Shown one piece after another: positions 56,573 to 64,000 of a stretch of DNA of 64,000 nt. The notes under the pieces were generated by a model that saw only the letters and a list, made by a program, of their open reading frames with translations, was not told the DNA's origin and did not search any database. The translations under genes were made by a program, and so were the position numbers. Source of the stretch: Pseudomonadota bacterium. Its GTDB lineage: Bacteria > Pseudomonadota > Alphaproteobacteria > Acetobacterales > Acetobacteraceae. Within the stretch, counting starts at the first letter, position 1; each line of letters opens with the position of its first letter. Location: the NCBI GenBank assembly GCA_021845595.1, contig JAJZVV010000003.1, forward strand, positions 1 through 64,000. The letters are read 5' to 3'.

Positions 56573-57380
56573 GGTGGTGATCGTGCGCCTCGTGGCGATG
56601 CGCCTCGCGCTCGGCCTCGGCGCCGCCGCCGAGCACGAACACGCGCCCATGCACGCGCGCGACTTCGATCGCCGTGCCGTAGAGCCGCGACAGCACCGGC
56701 GCGGTGATGACCTCGTCCACCGTGCCGAGCGCCGCTTCGCCCGCTCCGAGATAGAGCACGCGATCCAGGGCGCCGAGCAGCGGGTTGAGATCGTGGGCGC
56801 TGAACAGCACGGTGACGCCGGAGCGCAGCTGCAGGCGGCGGACCAGCGCCACCAGTTCCTCCTGCCGGCGCGGGTCGAGGCTGATCAGCGGCTCGTCGAG
56901 CAGCAGCAGACGCGGCGCGCCGAGCAGCGCCTGGGCGAGCAGCAGCCGCTGGCGCTCGCCACCGGAGAGCGCCGCGATCGGCCGGTCGGCGAGCGCTTCG
57001 GCGCCCACCGCGGCCAGCGCGGCGGTGACGGCGCGCGCCGCGCCGCGGTCCAGCAACGGCAGCCCGAAAAGCTGGCCATCGCAGGCGGCGGCGACGAAGT
57101 CGCGCCCGCGCAGCCGCGGCGCGCCCAGCCCGCCGCGCAGTTGCGGCAGATAGCCGATCGCCGCGTTGCCGGGCTTAGCCGGCGCGCCGAACACCTCGAT
57201 GCGGCCCGCCGCGGGCGCGATCAGGCCAAGGATCGCGCGCATCAGCGTCGTCTTGCCGGCGCCGTTCGGGCCCAGCACGCCGATGAACTCGCCGGGCTCG
57301 ATGGCGAGGTCGATGCCGTTCAGCACCATCCGCCCGGCGACGCCGAGGCGCACGCCGGTGAGACGAATGGCGGATGTCAT
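56556..57380 (-). CDS. znuC: Zinc/manganese ABC transporter ATP-binding protein with His-rich tail
   Basis: 274 residues. Walker A GPNGAGKTT near 36, Q-loop region IGYLPQLRGG, signature LSGGERQRLLLAQALLGAP and Walker B LLLLDEPLISLD. The last 20 residues contain HRHEAHDHHH, a metal-binding tail. It overlaps znuA by 4 bp (ATGA) and znuB. Zn2+ is more likely than Mn2+ given the tail. Confidence 0.95.
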   Translation of the reverse strand: MTSAIRLTGVRLGVAGRMVLNGIDLAIEPGEFIGVLGPNGAGKTTLMRAILGLIAPAAGRIEVFGAPAKPGNAAIGYLPQLRGGLGAPRLRGRDFVAAACDGQLFGLPLLDRGAARAVTAALAAVGAEALADRPIAALSGGERQRLLLAQALLGAPRLLLLDEPLISLDPRRQEELVALVRRLQLRSGVTVLFSAHDLNPLLGALDRVLYLGAGEAALGTVDEVITAPVLSRLYGTAIEVARVHGRVFVLGGGAEAEREAHRHEAHDHHHAAGA

Positions 57381-58252
57381 CGGGTCGCTTCCAGCGCCGC
57401 CTCCAGCCGCGTCAGCGTCTCCAGCATCCATCGCTGATAGGTCGTGCCGGCCGGCTCGGTCTCGCTCACGCCGACAATGGGGATGGCGGATTCCTTGGCC
57501 AGGCGCTGCATGCGCTGCGCCGCGGTGTTGGTGGCTTGCACGTTGTAGACCAGCAGGCGCACGCGGTGGTGCCGCAGATCGGCCTCGAACGCGGCGATGT
57601 CGGACGCGGCGGGCTCGGTGTCGTTCATCACCGAGAGCTGGAAGCGCAGGTTGCGCACGACCAGCCCGAGGGCGGCCGCCATTTCGCCGAACACCGGCTC
57701 GGTGGCGGTGATCGGCAGGCCGGCGAAGCGCTGGTGCAGCGCCGCGACCTTCGCCTGCACCGGCGCCATCGAGTCCTGGAACGCCTGCAGCCGCGCGGCA
57801 TAGTCGGCGGCGTGGGCCGGGTCGATCGCGGTCAGCGTCGCCGCCAGCGCCCGGGCCACGGCCGGCATCGTCGCGGGCGCATACCAGAGATGCGGGTTGG
57901 CGCCGGGTTTGCGGCCGAGCAAATCGGCGACGACGAGGCTCTTCGGCGGCGCCGCGCTGCGGGCGGCGAGCAGCTTGCCCATCCAATCGTCGTAGCCGAG
58001 CCCGTTGGCGATGACGATGCCGGCCCCGGCGATGGCGCGCGCGACCGAGGGGCTGGCTTCGAACAGATGCGGGTCCTCGTCGGGGTTGCTGAGAATGGAG
58101 GTAACGGCGGCCCTGGCGCCGGCGATCTGGCCGGCGACGTCGGCATAGACATTCTCGGCCGCGACGATGGTGATCGGCGCCGGCTCGGCGGCGGCCGCGC
58201 CACCAGCGACCAGGGCGGCGAGAGACGTGGCGAGGACGGCGCGGCGGTGCAT
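57377..58252 (-). CDS. znuA: Zinc/manganese ABC transporter substrate-binding protein
   Basis: 291 residues, periplasmic after a Sec signal (MHRRAVLATSLAALVAGGAAAA). Cluster A-I features: ENVYADVAGQIAG, His in NPDEDPHLFEASPS, His in ANPHLWYAP, Glu-rich TEPVFGEMAAALGL, and a C-terminal Glu/Asp. There is no long His-rich loop of classic ZnuA, so Zn versus Mn specificity is open. First gene of znuACB; a weak Zur-like motif lies upstream. Confidence 0.92.
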   Translation of the reverse strand: MHRRAVLATSLAALVAGGAAAAEPAPITIVAAENVYADVAGQIAGARAAVTSILSNPDEDPHLFEASPSVARAIAGAGIVIANGLGYDDWMGKLLAARSAAPPKSLVVADLLGRKPGANPHLWYAPATMPAVARALAATLTAIDPAHAADYAARLQAFQDSMAPVQAKVAALHQRFAGLPITATEPVFGEMAAALGLVVRNLRFQLSVMNDTEPAASDIAAFEADLRHHRVRLLVYNVQATNTAAQRMQRLAKESAIPIVGVSETEPAGTTYQRWMLETLTRLEAALEATR

Positions 58253-58274
58253 CGGCGGGCTCCGAACGGGGAAT

Positions 58275-58289
58275 TGAAACAGTATAACA
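58275..58289. promoter_or_regulatory. Candidate Zur-like box before znuA
   Basis: Read on the minus strand, TGTTATACTGTTTCA has one good TGTTATA half and a degenerate partner. It is 23 bp from the znuA start in an AT-rich pocket, as expected for zinc repression; match to known Zur operators is partial. Confidence 0.4.
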
Positions 58290-58333
58290 TTGCGCCTGGC
58301 GATACAAGCGCCGGCCCCGCCGGACGGGCGCGG

Positions 58334-58348
58334 TTAACCTCCTGGTAA
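58334..58348 (+). promoter_or_regulatory. Candidate CtrA-like site
   Basis: TTAA-N7-GTAA(CC) differs by one base from the CtrA consensus TTAA-N7-TTAA(C). It is about 75 bp upstream of the small Ala/Pro-rich ORF. Single sites by chance are common, so confidence is low. Confidence 0.35.
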
Positions 58349-58422
58349 CCTTTCCTGTGCGACGATGACCCTCGCCAATCCCCTCGCGGCAAAACGTCGT
58401 GCTGTTATGTGCGGAGTTCCCG

Positions 58423-58608
58423 ATGAGCACGATCGGTGCCTTGACCTCGGCCTACCCAGTGGCGGGCTACAGCCCGGCCGCTCCCCCAGCGACGGCTGCC
58501 CCCGCCTCCGCGGCGCCCGCCGCTGCCGCGCCCGCGGCGCCGGTCGCCCAGCAGACGGCGCAGCAACTCATCGTGCTGGCGATGCAATTGCTCGACATGG
58601 TTGCCTGA
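58423..58608 (+). CDS. Small Ala/Pro-rich protein
   Basis: 61 residues. The ATG has GGAG seven bases upstream. After MSTIGALTSAYPVAGYS comes an Ala/Pro-rich linker and a C-terminal amphipathic helix QQTAQQLIVLAMQLLDMVA. The tail recalls short motility-linked proteins of the YjfB type, but the resemblance is weak. It stands divergent from znuA with a CtrA-like site upstream. Confidence 0.5.
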   Translation: MSTIGALTSAYPVAGYSPAAPPATAAPASAAPAAAAPAAPVAQQTAQQLIVLAMQLLDMVA

Positions 58609-59015
58609 CCCCACTTCGTCCGGCCCCCTCTTCGTCTGAACCGACGATCTGGGGTTGGGCTCGACCATCGAACCACCGCCACCCCGTTCCCGCGATGCCC
58701 GATGGGCACCCGGCCGGGCGATGCTGCGTTGTGCGCCGCCCGGGCGGCGCCAGCCCCTTGCCGCCGTCGCGGCGCCAGTCCCTTGCCGCCGTCGCGGCCT
58801 CAGTACCTTGCCGCCGTCGCGGCCTCAGTACCTTGCCGCCGTCGCGGCTGGGTTGCATTTCAATCAAACTCTTGAACTCGGCGATGGCAAAGCGCCATTC
58901 TTGCAGCGCAGCATCCGTCGATTGCCGCGCCCCATCGCGAAAGGCCTCATCCTTGCCCGATTCCCTGCCCGTTCGCTGGGTGCCAGACCGCAGTCCGGCC
59001 CAGCCAGCTTGGCCC
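58609..59015. other. Intergenic stretch with tandem repeats
   Basis: Holds the four 25-bp repeats at 58744-58843. Frames are open through the repeats, but no ribosome-binding site or family is seen, so I regard it as non-coding. Confidence 0.5.
58744..58843. repeat. Four tandem 25-bp units
   Basis: Units 58744-58768, 58769-58793, 58794-58818 and 58819-58843 share the pattern gcggc..cag..ccttgccgccgtc; the last two are identical and the first two differ at a few positions. A GC-rich minisatellite upstream of the DUF983 gene. Confidence 0.92.
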
Positions 59016-59378
59016 GTGCCCTCTCTGGCGCTTGCGCTGCGCCGCGGTTTCGCCGGCTCCTGCCCCGCCTGCGGCAAGGGCCGCCTGTTCAAGGGCTATC
59101 TCCGCGTCGTCACCGCCTGCGCGAACTGTGCCGCCCCACTCGGCCTGGCCCGCGCGGACGACGCGCCGCCCTATTTCACCATCCTCATCGTCGGCCATCT
59201 GATCGTCCCGGCGATGCTGGTCTGGGAGCGGTCCAGCGCGCCGCCGATCTGGCTCCAGACGGCCGTCTGGGTGCCGCTGACCCTGGCACTGACCCTGGCC
59301 CTGCTGCGCCCGATCAAGGGCGCGACCGTCGGGCTGATGCTCAAGCTGGGCCTGATGAAGTCGGACGACGAAGTGTGA
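59016..59378 (+). CDS. DUF983 family protein
   Basis: About 120 residues if the GTG at 59016 is used (PSLALALRRGFAGSCPACGKGRLFKGY); GTG 58980 or ATG 58884 are in-frame alternatives and none has a good Shine-Dalgarno sequence. The zinc-ribbon-like CPACGKGRLF and CANC, then two hydrophobic helices (FTILIVGHLIVPAMLVW and AVWVPLTLALTLALL), define DUF983, small membrane proteins of unknown role in alphaproteobacteria. It ends 19 bp before the UPF0262 gene. Confidence 0.82.
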   Translation: MPSLALALRRGFAGSCPACGKGRLFKGYLRVVTACANCAAPLGLARADDAPPYFTILIVGHLIVPAMLVWERSSAPPIWLQTAVWVPLTLALTLALLRPIKGATVGLMLKLGLMKSDDEV

Positions 59379-59397
59379 ACCGCGCCCGCTTGCCGGC

Positions 59398-59907
59398 ATG
59401 ACCGCGCCCTCGCCCGCTTCGCCGCCGGCGCCGGCCGACGGCGGCCATGGCGGGCTGCGCCGTGTGATGCTCGACGGCGAGGCCCTCACCCGTCTGTCGC
59501 CGATCATCGAGGCCGATCGCGCTCAGGCGGTGGCGGATCTGGAGGCGGACAACCGCTTCGCCCTGCCCGGGCGGGAAGGGCCGTACCTGCTCCGCCTCTC
59601 GATCCAGGAGGGGCGCCTGGCCTTCGACGTGCGCCGCGAGGATGACCAGCCGCTGGCCGCCGTGATCCTCGCGCTCGGCCCGTTCCGGTCGCTGGTGAAG
59701 GATTACCAGCTGCTCGTCGAGAGCCACATCAAGGCGGTCGAGGAGGGGCGGGAGGCGCGCATCCAGGCCATCGACATGGGCCGGCGCGGCCTGCACAACG
59801 AGGGCGCGACGTTGATGATGCAGCGCCTCGCTGGCAAGATCGACATCGATTTCGAGACCGCGCGGCGGCTGTTCACGCTGGTCTGCGTGCTGCATCAACG
59901 GATCTGA
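59398..59907 (+). CDS. UPF0262 family protein
   Basis: 169 residues. ILALGPFRSLVKDYQLLVESHIKAVEEG and IDMGRRGLHNEGATLMMQRLAGKIDIDFETARRLFTLVCVLH are diagnostic of UPF0262, a conserved alphaproteobacterial family of unknown function. Followed closely by mtnA. Confidence 0.92.
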   Translation: MTAPSPASPPAPADGGHGGLRRVMLDGEALTRLSPIIEADRAQAVADLEADNRFALPGREGPYLLRLSIQEGRLAFDVRREDDQPLAAVILALGPFRSLVKDYQLLVESHIKAVEEGREARIQAIDMGRRGLHNEGATLMMQRLAGKIDIDFETARRLFTLVCVLHQRI

Positions 59908-59942
59908 GCCGGCTCGGATCGCAACCACATCCTCGGGGGCGC

Positions 59943-61028
59943 ATGCGCGTCGACGGCACACCCTATCACGGCGTCTGGATCGATCAGGACGGCTGGTCGG
60001 TCCGCATCATCGACCAGACGCGGTTGCCATGGGCGTTCGAGATCGTCCGCCTCACCACGGTCGGGGAGGTCGCCCACGCCATCCGCTCCATGCAGGTGCG
60101 CGGCGCCCCGCTGATCGGCGCCACCGCCGCCTATGGGCTCTGCCTCGCCCTGCGCCGCGATCCGTCCTCCGCGGCGATGGAGCGGGAGGCGGCGATGCTG
60201 CTGGAGACCCGGCCGACCGCGGTCAATCTGCGCTGGGCGATCGAGCGCATGCTGACCCGGCTCTCCGACACCGCGCCCGCCGAGCGCGTCCGCGCCGCCT
60301 ATGACGAGGCCGCCGCCATCGCCGCCGAGGACATCGCCACCAATGAGGCGATCGGCCGGCACGGGGTCGGCCTGATCGAGGCGCGCGCGCAGGCCGGAAG
60401 GCGGGTCAACGTCCTCACCCACTGCAATGCCGGCTGGCTCGCCACCGTCGATTGGGGCACCGCGCTGGCGCCGATCTACCTCGCCCACGAGCGCGGCATC
60501 GACGTGCATGTCTGGGTCGACGAAACCCGCCCCCGCAATCAGGGCGCCGGGCTGACGGCGTGGGAACTCGGCAAGCACGGCGTCGCGCACACGCTGATCG
60601 CGGACAACGCCGGCGGCCATCTGATGCAGCGTGGCGAGGTCGATCTGGTCATCGTCGGCACCGACCGCGTCAGCCGCACCGGCGACGTCGCCAACAAGAT
60701 CGGCACCTATCTCAAGGCGCTGGCCGCGAAGGACAACGACGTGCCGTTCTGGGTGGCGCTGCCGTCGAGCACGATCGACTGGTCGATCCGCGACGGCGTC
60801 GCCGATATCCCGATCGAGGAGCGCGCCGCCTCCGAAGTCGCCACCGTCACCGGGCGGGCGATGGATGGCGCCATCACCACCGTGCGGGTGACGCCGAAGG
60901 AGACGGCGGCGGCCAATCCGGCCTTCGACGTCACGCCGGCGCGGCTGGTCAGCGGGCTGATCACCGAGCGCGGCTGCTGCGCGGCGAGCGAGGCCGGGCT
61001 GCTCGCGCTGTTCCCGGAGCGGCGCTGA
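59943..61028 (+). CDS. mtnA: S-methyl-5-thioribose-1-phosphate isomerase
   Basis: 361 residues. Motifs of the MtnA/eIF2B-like family: VRGAPLIGATAAYGLCLAL near 50, LTHCNAGWLATVDWGTALAP near 158 (catalytic Cys), HTLIADNAGGHLM with the catalytic Asp, and GTDRVSRTGDVANKIGTY near 240. It isomerises MTR-1-P to MTRu-1-P in the methionine salvage pathway. No other mtn gene is here. The stop overlaps the next gene. Confidence 0.97.
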   Translation: MRVDGTPYHGVWIDQDGWSVRIIDQTRLPWAFEIVRLTTVGEVAHAIRSMQVRGAPLIGATAAYGLCLALRRDPSSAAMEREAAMLLETRPTAVNLRWAIERMLTRLSDTAPAERVRAAYDEAAAIAAEDIATNEAIGRHGVGLIEARAQAGRRVNVLTHCNAGWLATVDWGTALAPIYLAHERGIDVHVWVDETRPRNQGAGLTAWELGKHGVAHTLIADNAGGHLMQRGEVDLVIVGTDRVSRTGDVANKIGTYLKALAAKDNDVPFWVALPSSTIDWSIRDGVADIPIEERAASEVATVTGRAMDGAITTVRVTPKETAAANPAFDVTPARLVSGLITERGCCAASEAGLLALFPERR

Positions 61029-61774
61029 AGCCCCTCGCCGGCCTGGCGCTGGTCCTGCTCGCCGGCTGCGCGGCGCCGGATGCGCATGCGCCGCCCTTCG
61101 CCCGCAAGCCTTACGCGCCCTTCAGCCGCGCCGACGCGGTGGCGATCGCGCTGCGCGAATGGCGCCTGTTCGGCAGCCCCGTCGCCGACGATCCGCCCGG
61201 CGCCGGGCCGCCGCGCAGCGCGGCGACCATGCCCGAGCGCGCGCCCGGCCTGTGGCAGCGGGTGGGGGAATATTGGTGGCTCGGCGAGGATGCCGGCAAT
61301 CCGACCGCCGCCTGGACCGGCAAGCATGACGAGACCGGCGCCGAATTCCCGGTCAGCGACGATGCGCACTACGCCTGGTCGGCGGCGTTCATCTCCTACG
61401 TCATGCGCATCGCCGGCGCCGGGCCGGGCTTTCCCTATTCCGCCAGCCATTCGACCTACATCAACGCCGCGCGCACCGGCGGCTATGCGCTCACCGCCGA
61501 GCGCCCGGAGGCGTACGCGCCGCTGCCGGGTGACATCGTCTGCGCCACGCGGACCCGCACGAAGCGCCCGCGCTTCGAGGATCTGCCGGCCGGCCCGTTC
61601 CCCAGCCACTGCGCCATCGTCGTCGGCGGGGATGGCGCGACCCTCGCCGTCGTCGGCGGCAATATCGAGGACGCGGTGGCGCTCACCCATGTGCCGGCGG
61701 ACGGCGCCGGACGGATCGGCGCCGACCCGCGCTACACCTGGTTCGTGATCCTGAAAGTCGCCTACGCGCGCTGA
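61025..61774 (+). CDS. DUF2272 lipoprotein, apparent CTG start
   Basis: 249 residues. Reading from CTG at 61025 gives (M)KPLAGLALVLLAGCAAP, a textbook lipoprotein signal with lipobox Cys15; no ATG, GTG or TTG is available upstream in frame near it, and CCCGGAG sits 5 bp before it. CTG shares bases with the mtnA TGA (CTGA), like the usual ATGA coupling. The mature part (YSASHSTYINAARTGGYAL, PGDIVCATRTRTK, PSHCAIVVGG) is DUF2272, an NlpC/CHAP-like predicted cell-wall hydrolase fold. Confidence 0.78.
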   Translation: MKPLAGLALVLLAGCAAPDAHAPPFARKPYAPFSRADAVAIALREWRLFGSPVADDPPGAGPPRSAATMPERAPGLWQRVGEYWWLGEDAGNPTAAWTGKHDETGAEFPVSDDAHYAWSAAFISYVMRIAGAGPGFPYSASHSTYINAARTGGYALTAERPEAYAPLPGDIVCATRTRTKRPRFEDLPAGPFPSHCAIVVGGDGATLAVVGGNIEDAVALTHVPADGAGRIGADPRYTWFVILKVAYAR

Positions 61775-61796
61775 CGGCGCGGCGCCGGATGCGCCG

Positions 61797-62558
61797 TCAC
61801 AACGGGTTCACCGAGTGCCCGCCATCGACCGTGACGACGCTGCCGGTCATGTGCGCGCCCGCCTCCGAGGCGAGCAGCAGCAGCGGGCCGGTGAGGTCGT
61901 CGAGGCGGCCGAGGCGGCGCTGGGGGATGCGCTGGATCATCGCCTGTCCCTGGACGGTGGCGAAGTAGGCGCTGTTGATGTCGGTCTCGAAATAGCCGGG
62001 GGCGATGGCGTTGACGCGGATGCCGTGGCGCGCCCACTCCACCGCCAGCACCCGGGTCAGGTGCACGAGCCCGGCCTTGCTGGCGTTGTAGGCGGCGACC
62101 CCGGGCGCGACGCGGCTGCCGACGATGGAGGCGACGTTGACGATGCTGCCCGGGCGCTTGGCCGCGACCAGGCGCTCGGCGGCGGTGCGGGCGACGAGGA
62201 AGGCGCCGCGCAGGTTCACGTCCATCACCGCGTCCCATTCCGGACCGGAAATGTCGAGCGCGCGCTTCACCGGCGCGACGCCGGCGTTGTTGACGACGAT
62301 GTCGCACACGCCGCTGGCGTCGATCGCGGCGAAGGCGGCGACGATCGAGGCCTCGTCGGCGACGTCCATCGCCACCGCCCGGGCGCGCGGGCCGAGGCGC
62401 GTCGCCGCGTGCTCGATCTGCGCCACGCGCCGCGCCGCCAGCACCACCTCGGCGCCGGCGGCGTGCAGCATTTCGGCGAAATGCAGCCCCAGCCCGCCCG
62501 AGGCGCCGGTGACGAGGGCGCGCCGGCCGGCGAGCGAGAAAAGAGTGGCGGCGTCCAT
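61797..62558 (-). CDS. SDR-family oxidoreductase
   Basis: 253 residues of classical short-chain dehydrogenase. TGASGGLGLHFAEML near 18 is the cofactor loop, NNAGVAP near 90 and the catalytic Tyr-Lys in YNASKAG near 156; Ser near 143 in VNVASIVGS. Likely acts on a hydroxyacyl-CoA or small alcohol with NAD(P). The ATG follows AAGGAGACCGCA. It converges with the DUF2272 gene. Confidence 0.92.
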   Translation of the reverse strand: MDAATLFSLAGRRALVTGASGGLGLHFAEMLHAAGAEVVLAARRVAQIEHAATRLGPRARAVAMDVADEASIVAAFAAIDASGVCDIVVNNAGVAPVKRALDISGPEWDAVMDVNLRGAFLVARTAAERLVAAKRPGSIVNVASIVGSRVAPGVAAYNASKAGLVHLTRVLAVEWARHGIRVNAIAPGYFETDINSAYFATVQGQAMIQRIPQRRLGRLDDLTGPLLLLASEAGAHMTGSVVTVDGGHSVNPL

Positions 62559-62592
62559 TGCGGTCTCCTTTCGGTTCATCCCGTGGGCGGGG

Positions 62593-64000
62593 TCACGCCG
62601 TGGGTTCCAGCCGGCGGCCTGGCATCTCGGCGAGCAGCGGCAGCAGCAGCGCGAGGTCGCCGTCGGGGCGGCAGACGAGGTAGTGCCGCGCCGCGCCCGA
62701 GGCCGGCGCCTCGCCCTCCGACAGCGGCAGCCCGTCGGCGCCGAGCGGGAAGGCGGCCAGCCCGATATCGGCATAGACCTGCAGCAGCGCCGGGCCGGTG
62801 CCATGGATCGCCGGGTGCAGCCCCTCCTGCTCGGCGAGATCGCGCAGCCGCCAGATCGCCGAAACCCGGTCGCTTTCCGCCCCGGACGGATCGCCCAGCC
62901 CGAGCAGCACCCGCCCGCCGCGACGGAACGGGATGGCGGCCTTCTCGGCCTCGCCCCAGACCATGCCGTCCGCGCGCACCGGCGGGTCGCCGCCGAGCGC
63001 GGCGAAGCGCAGCCGCGTCTCCGGCCCCCAGGCGATCCAGGCGACGCGGCCGGGGCGTATCAGCCGCCAGATGGCGATGGCCCCGACCAGCACCGACAGC
63101 GCCACGCTGGCGCGCAGCGAGTTCGGCACCTTCGGCGACAGCACGATCTGCCACCACGAGCCGGGCAGCGTGCCGCGCACATGCTTCTCGAACGCCGCCA
63201 GGGTCAGCACGCAGACGACGAGGCCGAGCAGCGGCACCGCGGAGGAGAGTTCGAGCGGGCCGGCGAGCAGCCGGGCGTGGCGATAGAACGCGCGGCGATA
63301 GGGGGCGATGACGAAGGTGGCGAGGATCAGCCCGCCCGGCACCCAGGGCCCGTCGCCGCGGGCGGCGGTGAAGGCGGCGCCGGCGAGCAGCATCACGACG
63401 GTCGCCCCCCAGGCGAGGGTGACGCGGTGCGCGAGCCCGATCGCCAGCACCAGCAGCGCGGCGCCGAGCAGCGAGGGGACGAATTCGCCGGCCTCCGTCG
63501 CCACCACCGCGATGTCGCGGTCGAGCCAGGAGAAATCCGGCCGGATGGCGAGCGCGCCGAGGGAGAGCAGCATCGCCCCGCACAGCGCCACCGCGCCGGT
63601 GGCGGCGGCGACGGCGAAGTCCGGCTCGCTCCAGCGCCCGACCGCGGGCAGCGCGCCGCGCCGCGAAGCCGGGCGCAGCCAGTCGCGGCTGCTCAGCAGC
63701 ACCTCGTTGCCGGCGAACATCGCGCCCGCCAGGAACAGCGGAATGACGTAGTAGTAGAGCCGGAAGATTAGGATCGCGCCGACGATCTGCGGCGCCTCCA
63801 GATAGGGCGACAGGCCGAGCAGCATGGCGCCGTCGAAGACGCCGATGCCGCCGGGCAGGCTGGCCAGCAGCCCGGCCGAGTAGGAGGCGAGATAGACCGC
63901 GAGCAGGCGCAGGAAGCTCAGCCCCGGCGCCGCCGGCAGCAGCGCGTAGAAAATCGCCGCCGTGACCGCGACGTCGGCGGTGGCGAGCAGCACCTGCAGG
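62593..64000 (-). CDS. MprF-like lysylphosphatidylglycerol synthase/flippase, 5' end outside window
   Basis: The frame is open from base 64000 (GTG at 63991-63993 is internal) to a stop at 62593, giving over 466 residues of this protein. The N-terminal part has about ten membrane helices including LLASLPGGIGVFDGAMLL typical of the LPG_synthase_TM/UPF0104 flippase domain. The C-terminal 130 residues begin a DUF2156-like segment (RVLLGLGDPSGAESDRV, AIWRLRDLAEQEGLHP) but then stop early, before most of the acyltransferase core expected in full MprF. It may be a flippase-only variant. MprF modifies or flips phosphatidylglycerol lipids to resist cationic peptides. Confidence 0.78.
   Translation of the reverse strand, partial: LQVLLATADVAVTAAIFYALLPAAPGLSFLRLLAVYLASYSAGLLASLPGGIGVFDGAMLLGLSPYLEAPQIVGAILIFRLYYYVIPLFLAGAMFAGNEVLLSSRDWLRPASRRGALPAVGRWSEPDFAVAAATGAVALCGAMLLSLGALAIRPDFSWLDRDIAVVATEAGEFVPSLLGAALLVLAIGLAHRVTLAWGATVVMLLAGAAFTAARGDGPWVPGGLILATFVIAPYRRAFYRHARLLAGPLELSSAVPLLGLVVCVLTLAAFEKHVRGTLPGSWWQIVLSPKVPNSLRASVALSVLVGAIAIWRLIRPGRVAWIAWGPETRLRFAALGGDPPVRADGMVWGEAEKAAIPFRRGGRVLLGLGDPSGAESDRVSAIWRLRDLAEQEGLHPAIHGTGPALLQVYADIGLAAFPLGADGLPLSEGEAPASGAARHYLVCRPDGDLALLLPLLAEMPGRRLEPTA

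Noticed and set aside
58365-59015. Longer N-terminus for the DUF983 protein
   Set aside because: It reads through the 25-bp repeats and has no family sequence or good start.

Overview
The window is a GC-rich chromosomal segment (64 kb, about 59 genes) from an alphaproteobacterium. A UPF0262 protein, alpha/beta-subunit glycyl-tRNA synthetase, GatCAB, CtrA-like and FNR/FixK-like sites and abundant short palindromic repeats all fit. Rhodospirillales/Acetobacteraceae is my best guess, but this is inference from gene content and codon use, not a database match.

Layout. 1-1035: a lower-GC hypothetical gene cut by the left edge. 1304-5917: an ABC importer operon of sugar type (binding protein, double ATPase, permease) ending in a PuuE-like allantoinase. 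6052-8871: lipoprotein, glycosyltransferase, old-yellow-enzyme reductase. 8872-11180: a small accessory patch with an HTH protein, three tiny membrane or glycine-zipper ORFs and two palindromic repeats. 11181-16469: EamA exporter, argB, a LOG-like protein and a redox cluster: cytochrome c', a Cyc2-like outer-membrane porin-cytochrome fusion with a perfect FNR/FixK box upstream, and a soluble class I cytochrome c. 16571-19415: amide-type ABC binding protein and exported phosphoesterase. 19494-25274: acyl-CoA metabolism (three crotonase-fold proteins, a CoA-transferase, a PaaI thioesterase). 25282-33255: an FMN glutamate-synthase-like protein, an alcohol dehydrogenase, a YgjP-like metallopeptidase, a sulfotransferase-TPR-DUF4214-like fusion, a Ni/Co transporter with a LysR regulator, and DUF2076.

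33428-39058: glyQ-glyS-ppdK. 39087-48481: an IclR regulator, a flavoprotein and a tightly coupled aromatic operon (binding protein, MBL hydrolase, flavin hydroxylase, DUF2783, hmgA, fahA) that would take a hydroxyphenylacetate-like acid through homogentisate to fumarate and acetoacetate. 48498-53103: gatCAB, ruvX, a repeat cluster, carbonic anhydrase. 53235-58252: two SMP-30 paralogues and a znuABC zinc importer. 58423-64000: small proteins, DUF983, UPF0262, mtnA, a DUF2272 lipoprotein apparently starting at CTG, an SDR enzyme and the 3' part of an MprF-like gene cut by the right edge.

The most notable system is the FNR-box-controlled Cyc2-like porin-cytochrome with two neighbouring c-type cytochromes, which suggests oxygen-regulated electron exchange across the outer membrane. 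I found no rRNA, tRNA, CRISPR array or complete insertion sequence.
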